DNA of 64,000 nt. Origin: Persicaria tinctoria (lineage: Eukaryota; Streptophyta; Magnoliopsida; Caryophyllales; Polygonaceae). Shown piece after piece: positions 43,769-54,735 of this stretch (within the stretch, counting starts at the first letter, position 1; every line of letters starts with the position of its first letter). The stretch spans positions 32,237,120 through 32,301,119 of the forward strand of contig JBANSL010000010.1 in assembly GCA_037127255.1 (NCBI GenBank), written 5' to 3'. A program made the translations under genes and the position numbers. A model generated the notes under the pieces. That model did no database searches and was not told the origin of the DNA. It was given only the letters and a program-made list of their open reading frames with translations.

Positions 43769-45644
43769 TGATGTCCACTAAAATAGCCATGTTTTTATGC
43801 ACATTTTAGCCCATATTTTAGATACTTTGCATATTTCGGGCTGGGAATATGTTGAATTTATGTAGTATATGCTTATTTGCAAGAAATAGAGGTCTACATA
43901 AGTTTTGGTTTAATATTGCAGAATTTGGAGCCATTTCGGGACAAAACCAAGAAGTAAAGACGGAAGCTGAAAGTTACTCGATATCGAACACTTTTACTCG
44001 ATATTGACAAATATGATGAAGCAGAGCACTGGTCGAGGAGGAGCTGATCGAGGAACTGATGACTAAAGCAACTCGAGTTCAGGACATTACTCGATATCGA
44101 GTAAACGATGTGAGCCAGAACCTGCTCGAGGAAAAGCTTGATCGAGGAGCCGAGTAGAGCTGCTCGAGTTGACCAGACAACCCGAGACTGAGCAACATTC
44201 TCCTCGATATTGAGTACGTTACTCAATATCGACAAGACCAGAGGCACTTACCCGAGCCAAGTCGAGGACCAGTTACTCGAGCAAGCCACTGAAGCCCAGT
44301 CGACAACACAACTCTCCTCGATATTGAGGAAATTACGCGATATCGAGTAACACTTTTCTGGGTCGCGACGCTGCTGGGCCTGTCCGATCATGACTTGGGT
44401 TGTTGGGTTGCGAGATGTCCGAGTTCTATCAAGTTCTATCTAGTTTATCAAAGACTATCAAGGATTTATCCATGGAAGAAAGATTTTCTACCTATGCCAA
44501 GAAGATAAAGAGATATTTTAGATATTAATTTTAGAATTAATGTTTTATCCTTATTTAAGTTTTATCATTATATATAGATATAGATTGCTTTCCTTGATTA
44601 GCAAGGATTAAGCCCTATAAATAAAGCCCATGGGGCTGAGTTTTTATTCATTCAATTTCAGAGATACAATTACACATAGAGTTTTAGGAGTTCAAAGGTC
44701 TTAGGGTTTTGGCGTTCTGCGAAAGTTTGAGTGCCGGGATTGTAAAGACTTTGAATATAGTTTATTGCAAGTTATTTCTTTTACATCAATGTCTGCAATT
44801 GCGATGAAGCGCGAGTAGTCCACCTACTTCTGGGGTTGGGGTGAGCCCAACGAGAGTCATGTTGGTGGATTAGCGATTGCAAAAGGAGGTATTCTTATCG
44901 TTATTATATTCTATTCCCTATGTGCTTCATCTTTGATTGAGAGATTGAAGAACTCATGTTGTAAACTTGGGTAGTAATTAGGATTTCTATTCGAAAGATT
45001 ATAAATGCTAATTATGAAAAGGAATAGATGCAATTAGGGTTATTTGTCGCGAGATTTATATTCCTACTTGCCGGATTGGGTGAAAGTCTTCTCATTTATC
45101 GATAAAGTCACCGCCTTTTATGATTTATATTCCGCTTTCATGGTAATCGTTGTCGCAAAACCTAATCTTGGAAGTTCTCTTTCATTCATCAAGTTAGAAT
45201 CCGAAATTTGCTTGTTTTTTACTTTCTGTTACTCCTCGATCTCGACCAAGTTTGGTCGATATCGACTACTGATCCTCGATCCCAGATTGCCATAGCTTCT
45301 GAACTGCAAGAACTCGACAAAGCTTTCCTCGACGTCGACTTCTTTACTCGATATCGAGTAGAATTGGTCGATATCGACAACAATCATGTGACTGTTGCTG
45401 CGTGAATCAACTTGTCCGATCTTTTGTCAACTAACCCTAGTCGAGATCGAGCAACCTGTAAGTCGACTTCCGTCCGTGAGATTCCACCGCTGCCTAGGAT
45501 CCGCTGACCAGCTTCCTCATGGATTCGAACCTGACTTTCTCTTGCTACATCGGGAGGGAGTCTTGAACATTATTTGTTGGGATTCGATCGATTTGCTTTA
45601 CTTTAATTACTTACTATTTGCATTCTCGATTTCCTCTTACAACA
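43769..45644 (+). mobile_element. Solo LTR 1 of the TCGATATCGA family (1876 bp), AGACC duplication
   Basis: It starts TGATGTCCACTAAAATAGCC and ends CTCTTACAACA. AGACC is at 43764-43768 and 45645-45649. TATA box TATAAATAAAGCCC is at ~44617. U3 (43970-44370) and the part downstream of the TATA box (45230-45480) carry many CTCGATATCGA(G/C) words. Both flanks are Athila element A sequence, with no PBS or PPT at its edges, so it is a solo LTR. Confidence 0.9.
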
Positions 45645-45649
45645 AGACC

Positions 45650-47043
45650 CCATACCCCGCCTTCACAGTAATTGGTCAGTCATTTGCTTCTTTCAAACCC
45701 TTTATTTTTATATTTTCATTGTTCCTTTTTGTGTTGTTATGCATTGAGGACAATGCAACATGAAAGTGTGTATGGGGGGGGGGGGGGGGAGATTGAAGTG
45801 AATTAGTTAAGTTAGTTCATGTTTTAAATTTCTGTTTTGTTTTTTAGTCTTTGTTATTTCCTTATGCTATTTCTTTTATGTTATAGAAAATGTCAAAATT
45901 GAAAAATGTCAAAAAAAAAAAAAAAAAAATTGAGTCTTGTTTTGTTAATTTGGTTTGCATGCATGTTGTGTTATCAAAGATACCCATCTAATTTGAGTTT
46001 TGTCCTGGGATGATCTTATAAATCCCATGAAATTCTGAAAGAAATAACATAAGGAAATAACAAAGATACCCATCTAAAGCATGTATGATCTAAGTTTGGG
46101 AGTATGCTTGAAATTCAACACAAATTTGTCCCAGTGAGATATTTTTGGTCATATAAGGTATACATCTTTATTCCTTTTGCTTTTCTTGTGTGATATACTC
46201 TTCCTATGCATTTATCATTGAGTATTGCCATGGTTACCTATTTTCAAGGCCGATTATATACATGTTCAATGCTTGATAAGTTCAAATGATAGAGGCAACG
46301 TACCTTTTAGCCACATATTTATCCATATCTACCTTATGTTATATCTTGCTTTGAAGCCAATTTGAGCCTTTAGCCTTTTTAATGTTAGCTCCACAAAATT
46401 ATTCTTCCTAGCCTATGATGAGCCTTACCCTTATTCCGAAGGAATTGAAATTTTGAGTAGGTTATGGAATCTATTTTGGAGATTGAGGAGAATGAAGCTA
46501 AAGTATGGTTTATGGTTTTGAGGCGATGTAATGTTATGTGCTTATTTAGTCCTTCATGTTTATGCATTTGAATTTTCATGTATTTTGGCTCAAATTAAAA
46601 AAAATCTGAAAAAAAAGAGAGAGAGAAAAAAAAGAGAATAAAGAGTCATTTATCTTATGTTTGCATAATGAAGAAGAATTGGGATTTATGTTGGTTATGA
46701 GATACATTTGTTGGGTGTTGAGATTGCATGATATGTAAGATGATGAGATAAGATTTGAGATTTCAAGTTATTTTGATGATATTGACAGATGTTGTGCATT
46801 TGTGGGCTTGATTTATTGAGTTGGTTTGTGTTATGTTGGGAGTTTTTGGAATCTTGTTTTTCCAGAATTTATTGCACCACATGACCAAATACAATTCATT
46901 GCACTTATGTTTCTACCAAGCCCCATTACAACCCCGCCGAATAGAATCTTCTACGAAGGTTTCCATTGAGCGAAAGTCCTCTTGATTTCCTTATTATTGC
47001 ATTGACGTATCCGGTGGAGATTTTGTGATATAAACGTCAATAT
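45650..47043 (+). other. Athila element A spacer upstream of the PPT, first part
   Basis: Non-coding. It is homologous to 53230-54430 of Athila B (shared blocks GAGGACAATG, TGTCCTAGTGAGA-like, ATGATAGAGGCA, AGCTCCACAAAA, CAAGCCCCATTACAACC). It includes a G16 run (45774-45789) where copy B has AAGTGTGGGGGAGG. Confidence 0.75.
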
Positions 47044-48041
47044 TGATGTCTCTAAAGTAGCCATGTTTTTATGCATATTTTAAGTTCCATATTCTATACA
47101 TTTTGCATATTTCGGGTTGGGAATATGTCGAATTTATGTAGTATATGTTTATTTGTCAGAAATGGAGATCTACATAAGTTTCTATTTAATATTTCAGAAT
47201 ATGGAGCCATTTCGGGAGAAAACCAAGAAGCAAGGACGGGAGCACAAAGTTACTCGATATCGACTTTGTTTCCTCGATATCGACAAGCCATGTCTAGGCA
47301 CACCAGGATCGAGGAGGACCATGTCGAGAAGCTGAAGACGAAGAACCCGACTCCACACCCTCCTCGAGATCGAGTACCCAACTCGATGTCGACAAAGCCT
47401 CGGAGACAACCCGGAGTCGAGGAGAGCATGTCCGAGGATGCCGAGGAGAGACTACCCGACCTGGTCGGACATGTCAGACACAGAGCAACACACTCCTCGA
47501 TCTCGAGGAAACTCCTCGAGCTCGACAAGCCGGGAGCCATGTCCGAGCATGTCGAGAAGAGCTACCCGACACTTCCAAGCAACCTAGTCGACGAGCCACC
47601 TTTACTCGAGATCGAGTAAGGTTCTCGAGATCGACTAAACCCTGCAGCTAGAGTCCAAGCCAGTTCGAGGAAGACCAAGCCAAGACGCTGAGCCACTGAA
47701 GTCGACGTCACTTCTACTCGAGATCGAGTAGAATTACTCGAGATCGAGGAAGCTTCCAGAAGCCGCGTAACGCGTTGGGCAGTCCTACTCGGTGTGGGAT
47801 TCCTTGGAGCTGAAGTTTGCCGAGTTCTATCCGATTCTATCAAGGTACATCATGGAGAAGAGAGATCTATCCACTTGAAGACTTTTAGATATAATTCCTT
47901 TATTTACATTTATTTATCTTTAAAGTTTTAGATATAGATTTAGATATAGATAGAGATATTCTATCCTTGAATAGCAAGGATTAGAAGGCTATAAATAAAG
48001 CCCATGGGGCTGAGTTTTATTCATTCAATTTCAGTAGGAGA

Positions 48042-48120
<79 letters not shown>

Positions 48121-49033
48121 GTAGCCAAGAGGAGTTGGTGAAGCGAGAGCGGAATTGGCTTCCTTTGGTTGTAAGCTCTGTTTGATTTAATGCAAGTTTC
48201 TTTTCATCAATCAATGTCTGAGGTTGCGATGAAGCGCGAGTAGTCCACCCACTTCTAGGGTTGGGGCGAGCCCAACGATAGCCCTGCGTGTTTGAGGTAA
48301 AGATCCGACCTTTATCATGGTTTGAGCATCTACTACTTGTTATGTATTTATTACCCATCTAATGGAGGTCCATGCTAACAACTTGGATTGTAAACATAAA
48401 ATTGGTAGAGACAATTAGGGTTTCTTGAAAGAGTTGTCTAATTGTTGGAAAAGGCGAAAGCTTAGTCCTTCGATGCAAGTTACATGATTATCTGTTTTAT
48501 TTATGCCTTATGCATGCTTGGTTATCGTTGTTGCAAACCCCAATCTTGGAAGCCCTTTTCATAAAGTTTATTGTCGAATCCCAAAGCATTTGTCTTTACT
48601 TTATTTCATTTTAGTTTTCTGTCTTCCTCGATATCGACTTGCACTCCTCGATATCGAGTACTGATTCTCGATCCAGATCGTTGTAGCTTCTGTGTGCAGG
48701 TGATCAACAAGAACCAAACTGACGTCGACGAAGACTTTACTCGATCTCGAGTAGCCCTTGTCGAGATCGATCAACCCTGTGCTTGCTGCTGCGCTGTGTT
48801 CGACTGTCCGATCTTCTGTCGACTAACCTTATTCGAGATCGAGGACCCCTGTTGTCGACTTCCGTGAGATTTCTCCGCTGCCTAGGATCCGCTGACCCAC
48901 TTCCTCGTGGATCGATCCTGACTTCCCGCTTCTACATCAGGAGGAGGTCTTGTAATCATTTGCAAGGGACTGAAACTGGTTTTCTGTACTTTATTTATAT
49001 TTTATTGCAAGTCTCGATTTCCTCCTATCAACA
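47044..49033 (+). mobile_element. Solo LTR 2 of the TCGATATCGA family (1990 bp), AATAT duplication
   Basis: It starts TGATGTCTCTAAAGTAGCC and ends CTCCTATCAACA. AATAT is at 47039-47043 and 49034-49038. The TATA region TATAAATAAAGCCC is at ~47992, followed by a ~70-bp (GA)n tract (48049-48118). Palindromic words include CTCGATATCGAC (47254, 47273), CTCGAGATCGAG (about 47364, 47607, 47719, 47737) and CTCGATCTCGAG (47497). The insertion site can be read in copy B at ~54440, which has no insert. Confidence 0.92.
48049..48118. repeat. (GA)n microsatellite in LTR
   Basis: About 35 GA units, located ~50 bp after the TATA region of the solo LTR. Confidence 0.95.
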
Positions 49034-49038
49034 AATAT

Positions 49039-49321
49039 TTGAGTTGATTCTTGTATATGTAATCGAGGTGAGTGTGCTTAAAGCCTAAACACATGAGAGT
49101 GAGAGATACACATTTTATCCTTGGTAAGGTTGATTTTTGAGCATGCAAGCAACTTGACCCCATATATACATGTTATGATGTTTGTATGTTTGGTTATATT
49201 TTCATTATTGATGATGTTGCTTTTGATGAGTAAAGTTGTGAAAGATTTCCTGTGGGATGTGTAGATGATGTTTTTCCTTATGGTTGCTTGAGGACAAGCA
49301 AGGGTTAAGTGTGGGGGGATT
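49039..49321 (+). other. Athila element A spacer and polypurine tract
   Basis: It continues the spacer of element A (AGCCTAAACACATGAGAGTG, as in copy B near 54496). It ends with GCTTGAGGACAAGCAAGGGT and then TAAGTGTGGGGGGAT, the Athila PPT, directly before LTR start TGATAATGC. Confidence 0.85.
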
Positions 49322-49819
49322 TGATAATGCATATTTCATATAGGCATTATAGGTGTTTCTTATTGCTATTAGGTATTGGTTTTGTTATATTCTGAGGCTA
49401 GTTCCGTATATTACTTGTGGAGTATTCGAGTTCGGAATCTATGCGTTTTTAGTGTTTATTCTGCATAATTACATTCCGACCTTGGATGGACTTTGGGAAG
49501 AGCTTAAGAAGCATGTTTTGTAGCATATGGAGGATGAGGAATAGCTAAGGATGAGCAAGGAGGCACGACATTGGAATTCGTTGAAGGAATTTGAGGAACG
49601 TTAAGCACTACAGAGACGGCGCCCGCCGCCCTTTGCACGACGCCCTCCGCCCTTTGCATGGCGCCGCCGTTGGCCCAGATCCCGGAAACGCGGTTTTGGA
49701 TCCGAAGACTATTATTTTATATTACTTCCTATTATTTCTTCTAGGGTTTTGCCGACCCTTGTGAGACCTTTTAAGGTTATTTTCAGTTTATTTCGTCGTG
49801 TGTGTGGCTATTACGTGAG

Positions 49820-51800
49820 TGTTGTAGGAGGAAATCAAGTTTAAAATATAGAAATATAAATCAAACCAGATTCGTGCCCACACAAATAATTACAAGACCT
49901 CCTCCTGATGTAGCAGCGGGAAGTCAGGATCGATCCTCGATGAAGTACGTCAGCGGATCGCATGTAGCAGCAAATCTAACAGACAGAAAATTAACCAGAA
50001 AGACAGAAATAACAAATAAAAGCGGAAAATAAAGCAAAGCAACAAAAACTACTCGATATCGACTAAAAGTCCTCGATATCGAGTACAGAGATCGACACCA
50101 GAAACTCGAATTCGAAAAACAGAAAGCAAACTCAGACACAGTAACTCGATCTCGACAAGACGTCCTCGATGTCGAGTAAAATCTACTCGATATCGACAAA
50201 AACTCCTCGGAATCGACAAGGTAACAGAAACTTAAAAGTGCAACTTTTCGAACGCAGAACACAGATTTTGATGAATTAATTCAATAAACTAAATACTTCC
50301 AAGATCAGGGTTTCAACAACACAACGATAACCATGCAAAATAACACATAAAGGCATAAAAGATCATGCTTTTCATCAAATAACTTTCGTTATTAACAAAT
50401 AGGAATATAGAGGCTTTCGCATAAACCCTAATTGTTACTAACCCTTTTCACATAATTAACCTAAGTTGCATTAAGATCACTTTCGCTTCAATAACACAAA
50501 CAAGGATCACCTTCAACTTTCGCAAAAGAATCATGCTCACAGGGATAGAAGACGAATTGTATAAAAAGATCAAACCTTTACTGCATCACCTCACATCGCC
50601 ACCATCGGGCTCACCCCGACCCTAGAAGTGGGTGGACTACTCGCTCTTCATTATCAAGAAACTCATCAAAGATTTCAGGAAAATAACTTGCATTAAATAA
50701 ACTAAAGAAAGCTTACAACCAATCGAAGCCAAATCCGCTTTCGCCTTTCCAACTTCTCTCGCCACAAGCTCTCTCCTCTACTCTCTCTCTATGTAACTAA
50801 TTGTGTGTGAGATTGAATGCTTTAGAAATCAGCCCCTAAGGCCTTATTTATAGGCTTCCAATCCTTGCTAATCAAGGTAAGAAAGTCTATCTATATCTAC
50901 TTACTATTTATCTAATAACATCAAGATAAAATAATGGAATAAAAGAATTATATCTAAAAGGAAATATATCTAATGTGGATAAATTCTCCATGGAGTTGAT
51001 AGACCTTGATGGAACTTGATAGAAATTGATAGAATTTGATCTTGAAAATATCTCCATCGGCTTCATTATAGAAACTTAACAAGACTCGGATAGCTCGGAA
51101 TCCGACGCCTGGAATCAACTCGATATCGAGTAGAATTACTCGATTTCGACCAACATTTTCTCGTCTTTCGCTCAGCAACTCGATTCTGGCCAACGGGAGC
51201 AAAGTCGACTTGGGGTTTCCTCGATATCGAGAAGATTTCGTCGATATCGACCAAGGCTTGGTCCGTCTTCAGCTTCTTTGTCGATCTCGGCTCCAGGAAG
51301 TGTTTACTCAATATCGAGTAGACTTCCTCGATATCGACTTGAATGTCTCAGATCCAGCTTGCTCGTCTATTCCTAGTGCTCCAGCTCGATTTGGGTTACT
51401 CGATTTCGAGTAAAACAACTCGATATCGACTAAGTTTCTCATCTCTCTGCTCTGTTCTTGAAACACAATTTACCGAGTCCTCGTTTGTCGGATTGACGCA
51501 TATGACCATGCGTTGGAAAGCTCTTTTTGAGGGCTAAAACTCTCATGAAGACATCACGGCTTGATTCAGAATGATGAATGGCGAAAAATGGCCTTTTCTC
51601 CAGTTGTACCATCATTAGCTTCTTCACGGGTTTCCTTTAAGCGCCAAAGTGCGTCCGATTTCTGCGAATTATAACAAAAACTTGTGTAGACCTCCATATA
51701 TTGCAAATAAACATAAACTGCACAAATTATGTCTTATTCTAACCCAAATTATGTCTTATTCTAACCCAAGTGTAAAACCTGGCAAATTACGCTCACAACA
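49820..51800 (-). mobile_element. Solo LTR 3 of the TCGATATCGA family (1981 bp, inverted), GTGAG duplication
   Basis: In plus orientation it starts TGTTGTAGGAGG and ends GCTCACAACA. GTGAG is at 49815-49819 and 51801-51805. It is the reverse orientation of solo LTRs 1 and 2: GGACTACTCGC, TTTATAGGC and the first-block sequence match them as reverse complement. CTCGATATCGA words cluster at 50050-50215 and 51115-51440. The 5'-most ~60 bases differ from LTRs 1 and 2, and an ATTATGTCTTATTCTAACCC unit is tandemly doubled there, so it belongs to a subfamily. Confidence 0.9.
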
Positions 51801-51817
51801 GTGAGATGATGAACACC

Positions 51818-51824
<7 letters not shown>

Positions 51825-51859
<35 letters not shown>
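51825..51859. repeat. (AG)n microsatellite
   Basis: AG dinucleotide run in the Athila A LTR, shortly after the GTGAG duplication. Confidence 0.95.
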
Positions 51860-51862
<3 letters not shown>

Positions 51863-52365
51863 TGCCTATGAGTTGCTAAACTCATAGTTTCGCCTGTGAT
51901 TCGAATGCATGGTTGTTTGGATTATGAGGATTTGATTCTATTTGATTACTCATATTCTTAGTTATCATCTTGTGCCTAATTTATATTTGTGTTTCTTTCT
52001 ATATCTGATCAACATGTTAGGAATAGCATCTCTAGCTATGAATTCGTTGTTGTTTTCTCGATAGAAAACAAAGGTATTGATGATAGTGACGTCTCTTTGT
52101 CTTTGTAGTGGATGATTTCAATTGATTTATGTTGAGGATATGCGATTAGGGTTGAGTTCGGTATGCGCCTATATATCTTGATTGTGTAGAGTCAATGTGC
52201 CAATTGGTCTTGATTACTTGAGTTCTTAATGCTATTCTTTAGTGATATTGAATAAGATGAGTGAATCTCTGCGGATCTCTCAACTTTATTCAAGTAGACC
52301 TAGGAATATGAATAATTGATAGATCAATCCGAGGACCATGAATTCCAACCATTGTCAGAGAATTA

Positions 52366-53196
52366 CAGGTGAAATGTTCTATCTACTTTGATATCAATAT
52401 GCTTTGTGATTTGCAATCTGGTTACTTTTACATATTTGCTACTTGTCAAAGATCATTGTTTTGCTTTAAGAGTGTTTGTCTAGAGTTATTGAATAGGAAT
52501 ATGAATAACTTGCTACTTTTCTTTACCGCTTGTGTCGAGGCTACTAAAAAGCATTCAAGGAAGGAAGAGGTGAAGATTGGCTTTGGAGGCTTAATTACTT
52601 TGCTTGCTTTGGAGCTCGACATTGATTTGAATGCCTATGTCCCTTGTTCGGACAACTATAGGCTCAATTTGGCTTCGCTAAAGAAGGCTAACATCGTGAG
52701 GGAAGGTGATTATGCGGGGAGATTCATTTGGTATGTCGGGGTCAACAAGTCCCACACTTTGGTCCTCCCTCGTCCACTTCCCACCGGTCCGTCCCCCGCC
52801 GATTTATATATTCCATCCGACGCTCCACCATTTGGCCCACCTCCGAACGCCAACGAAGGAGATGGTAATGAGGAGCCTTATGAAGAACCGACGGAGATGG
52901 AGTATGAGCCGGTAATGCAAGTGGAGACATTCCATCCACAAATGTCTTATGGCGGGGGAGCTAGTTCTTCACATGGCGGATACCATGGCGAGTCTTATGA
53001 TGGATTTCCCTCTCATGGCTATTTTGAGAGTGCCTTCCGTCAAATCACCGAGCGTCAAGATGCCACGGACCGACAAATTGCGGAGAACCATAACATCCTC
53101 ATGGAGCAACAACGAAAGAATCACGAGGATATCATGGCCCAATTCAACGCTTGGGCACCCTTTGGGTGGCAAACCCAATTTCCACCACCACATTGA
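52366..53196 (+). pseudogene. ATHILA ORF-1 family gene of element B, C-terminal part
   Basis: The frame is open from about 52369 to a stop at 53196. The family block GFGGLITLLALELDIDL (near 52580) matches PFGGMITLLAIFYGIDV of element A. Next come the Pro-rich PPFGPPPNANEGDGNEEPYE and a coiled coil QITERQDATDRQIAENHNIL with MEQQRKNHEDIMAQFNAW. The N-terminal block (LRRLGLLDSVLEL type) is missing because the element is joined at ~52365 to the truncated LTR of element A. The function is unknown; the ORF sits at the env position of Athila. Confidence 0.75.
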
Positions 53197-54735
53197 GCTC
53201 GTGAGTTTCCTTCTCCCTCACCTATTTCAATTGTTTAATTTTTGTTGTCTTTATTTCATTAGGGACAATGAAATATTCAAGTGTGGGGGAGGGGTTTAGT
53301 GTACATATTGCATTAGTTAGGTCATATTTAAAATTTTCACATGCATATCATGTTTATTTCTAGCATTTATATTGCATTAGAAAAAGAAAAAAAAAAATGA
53401 AAAAATTGAAAAACCCAAAAATATCATGCATTGCATTCATGTATTATTCAAATACCCATCTTGCCTTAATTGTCCTCTATTTTATTTGAGTTTTTGAGCT
53501 TAACCTATAAATCCCATGATATGATTGAATTGGCTAATCTTGTCACCTACTTGTGTTGATTTTCATTGGAGCATGACTTGTTAGTTTAATTGAGCAAGTA
53601 TGATTCTTATTGGCATCATTGAAATCCAACAAAACTTGTCCTAGTGAGAAATTTTGGCCTTATAAGGGATTTTCATCATATTTATTCCCTTTTGCTTTCA
53701 TGTGTGATATTATGCTCTCCTTATGCACTTACCTCTTGAGATTGACATTGTTATCTATATTTGAGGCCAAATTTATATGTCTATTGCTTATGAGTTTCAA
53801 ATGATAGAGGCATGATTTTCTTAGCCATATTTTTATCCATATCCACCCTACATATGTGTCCTTTGCTTGTAGCAAATTTGAGCCTTAGCCTATTCTTTGA
53901 AGCTCCACAAAAATTTATCCTAGCCGATGATAAGCCTTACCCTATCCGGGAATTAGGATTAGAGTTGGTGAATGATTGATCTAGTTGAGTGGAAAAGAGA
54001 TTTTGTTGAGAAAGTTACAAGTTTGGATGAGTATGTAATTCTAGTTTTATTCCTCACATTGTGCATTATTGTTTTGGCTCTAAAGAAAAAAAAATGAATG
54101 AATGAAAAAAGAAAAAAAAAAGAACAAAGAAAAAAAAAAAGCATGAGTTTGAGCCTTTGATTATGAGTGTGAGAGTTGGAAATAATCTTTGGTTGAGAAA
54201 TGAATGTTGTTTGTAATTAAAGATGTTGTGAGAGCTTGAGTTTAAGATGATGTTTTTGAGAGAATGCATGGTTGATGTTTGATTATCTAGGGTCTTGATT
54301 CCCGGATTTTGAGCACCACATGACCATAAATTCTCCTTGCCCTTGATTCCTTACCAAGCCCCATTACAACCTTGATAAAAGACCTCTTGATGTTTCTTGT
54401 GAGTGATGGCATCCGCGGTGGAGAATATGTGATATATGTGTCAATTTCTATGTAGCTCTTTGCATTTTGGATTGAGTCGAGAGATATATTATTAAGCCTA
54501 AACACAATGAGAGTGAGAGCAAACACATAATCCCGGTAAGGTTGGATGATATGTGCCTTATTTTGAATCGTTCATATACTTGCTAGGATGTTAGCTTTCA
54601 TGTTCATGGCTCCTCCACTTTGATGTTGCTTTTGACAAGGTTAGTGCTTGAAGATTATATGTGTGGGATGATGGTTTTACTCTTCTTTATTTTGCATTGC
54701 TTGAGGACAAGCAAAAGGTTAAGTGTGGGGGAGTT
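53197..54735 (+). other. Athila element B spacer with polypurine tracts
   Basis: Non-coding. It contains AAGTGTGGGGGAGGGG (53278) and, at its end, GCTTGAGGACAAGCAAAAGG followed by TTAAGTGTGGGGGAGTT, the Athila PPT, next to the LTR. It serves as an uninterrupted reference for element A. Confidence 0.85.

Larger units (their letters stand above)
49322..52365 (+). repeat. Athila element A 3' LTR, split by a solo LTR and 3'-truncated
   Basis: It begins TGATAATGCATATTTC and resembles the Athila B LTR at 54736 (GTTCGGAATCTA; TTTCGCCT; CCAACCA/ATTGTCA..GAATT). The pieces are 49322-49819 and 51806 to about 52365. It carries GGCGCC/CGCCCGCCGCC words at 49617-49675 in the U3 position. The end is lost: at ~52365 it passes directly into Athila B internal sequence. 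Confidence 0.75.

Noticed and set aside
43970..51440. Repeated TCGATATCGA words considered as a CRISPR array or tandem satellite
   Set aside because: Spacing is irregular, words vary in the core, and they sit inside LTRs with target duplications in a plant genome. They are LTR internal structure, not a CRISPR or satellite.
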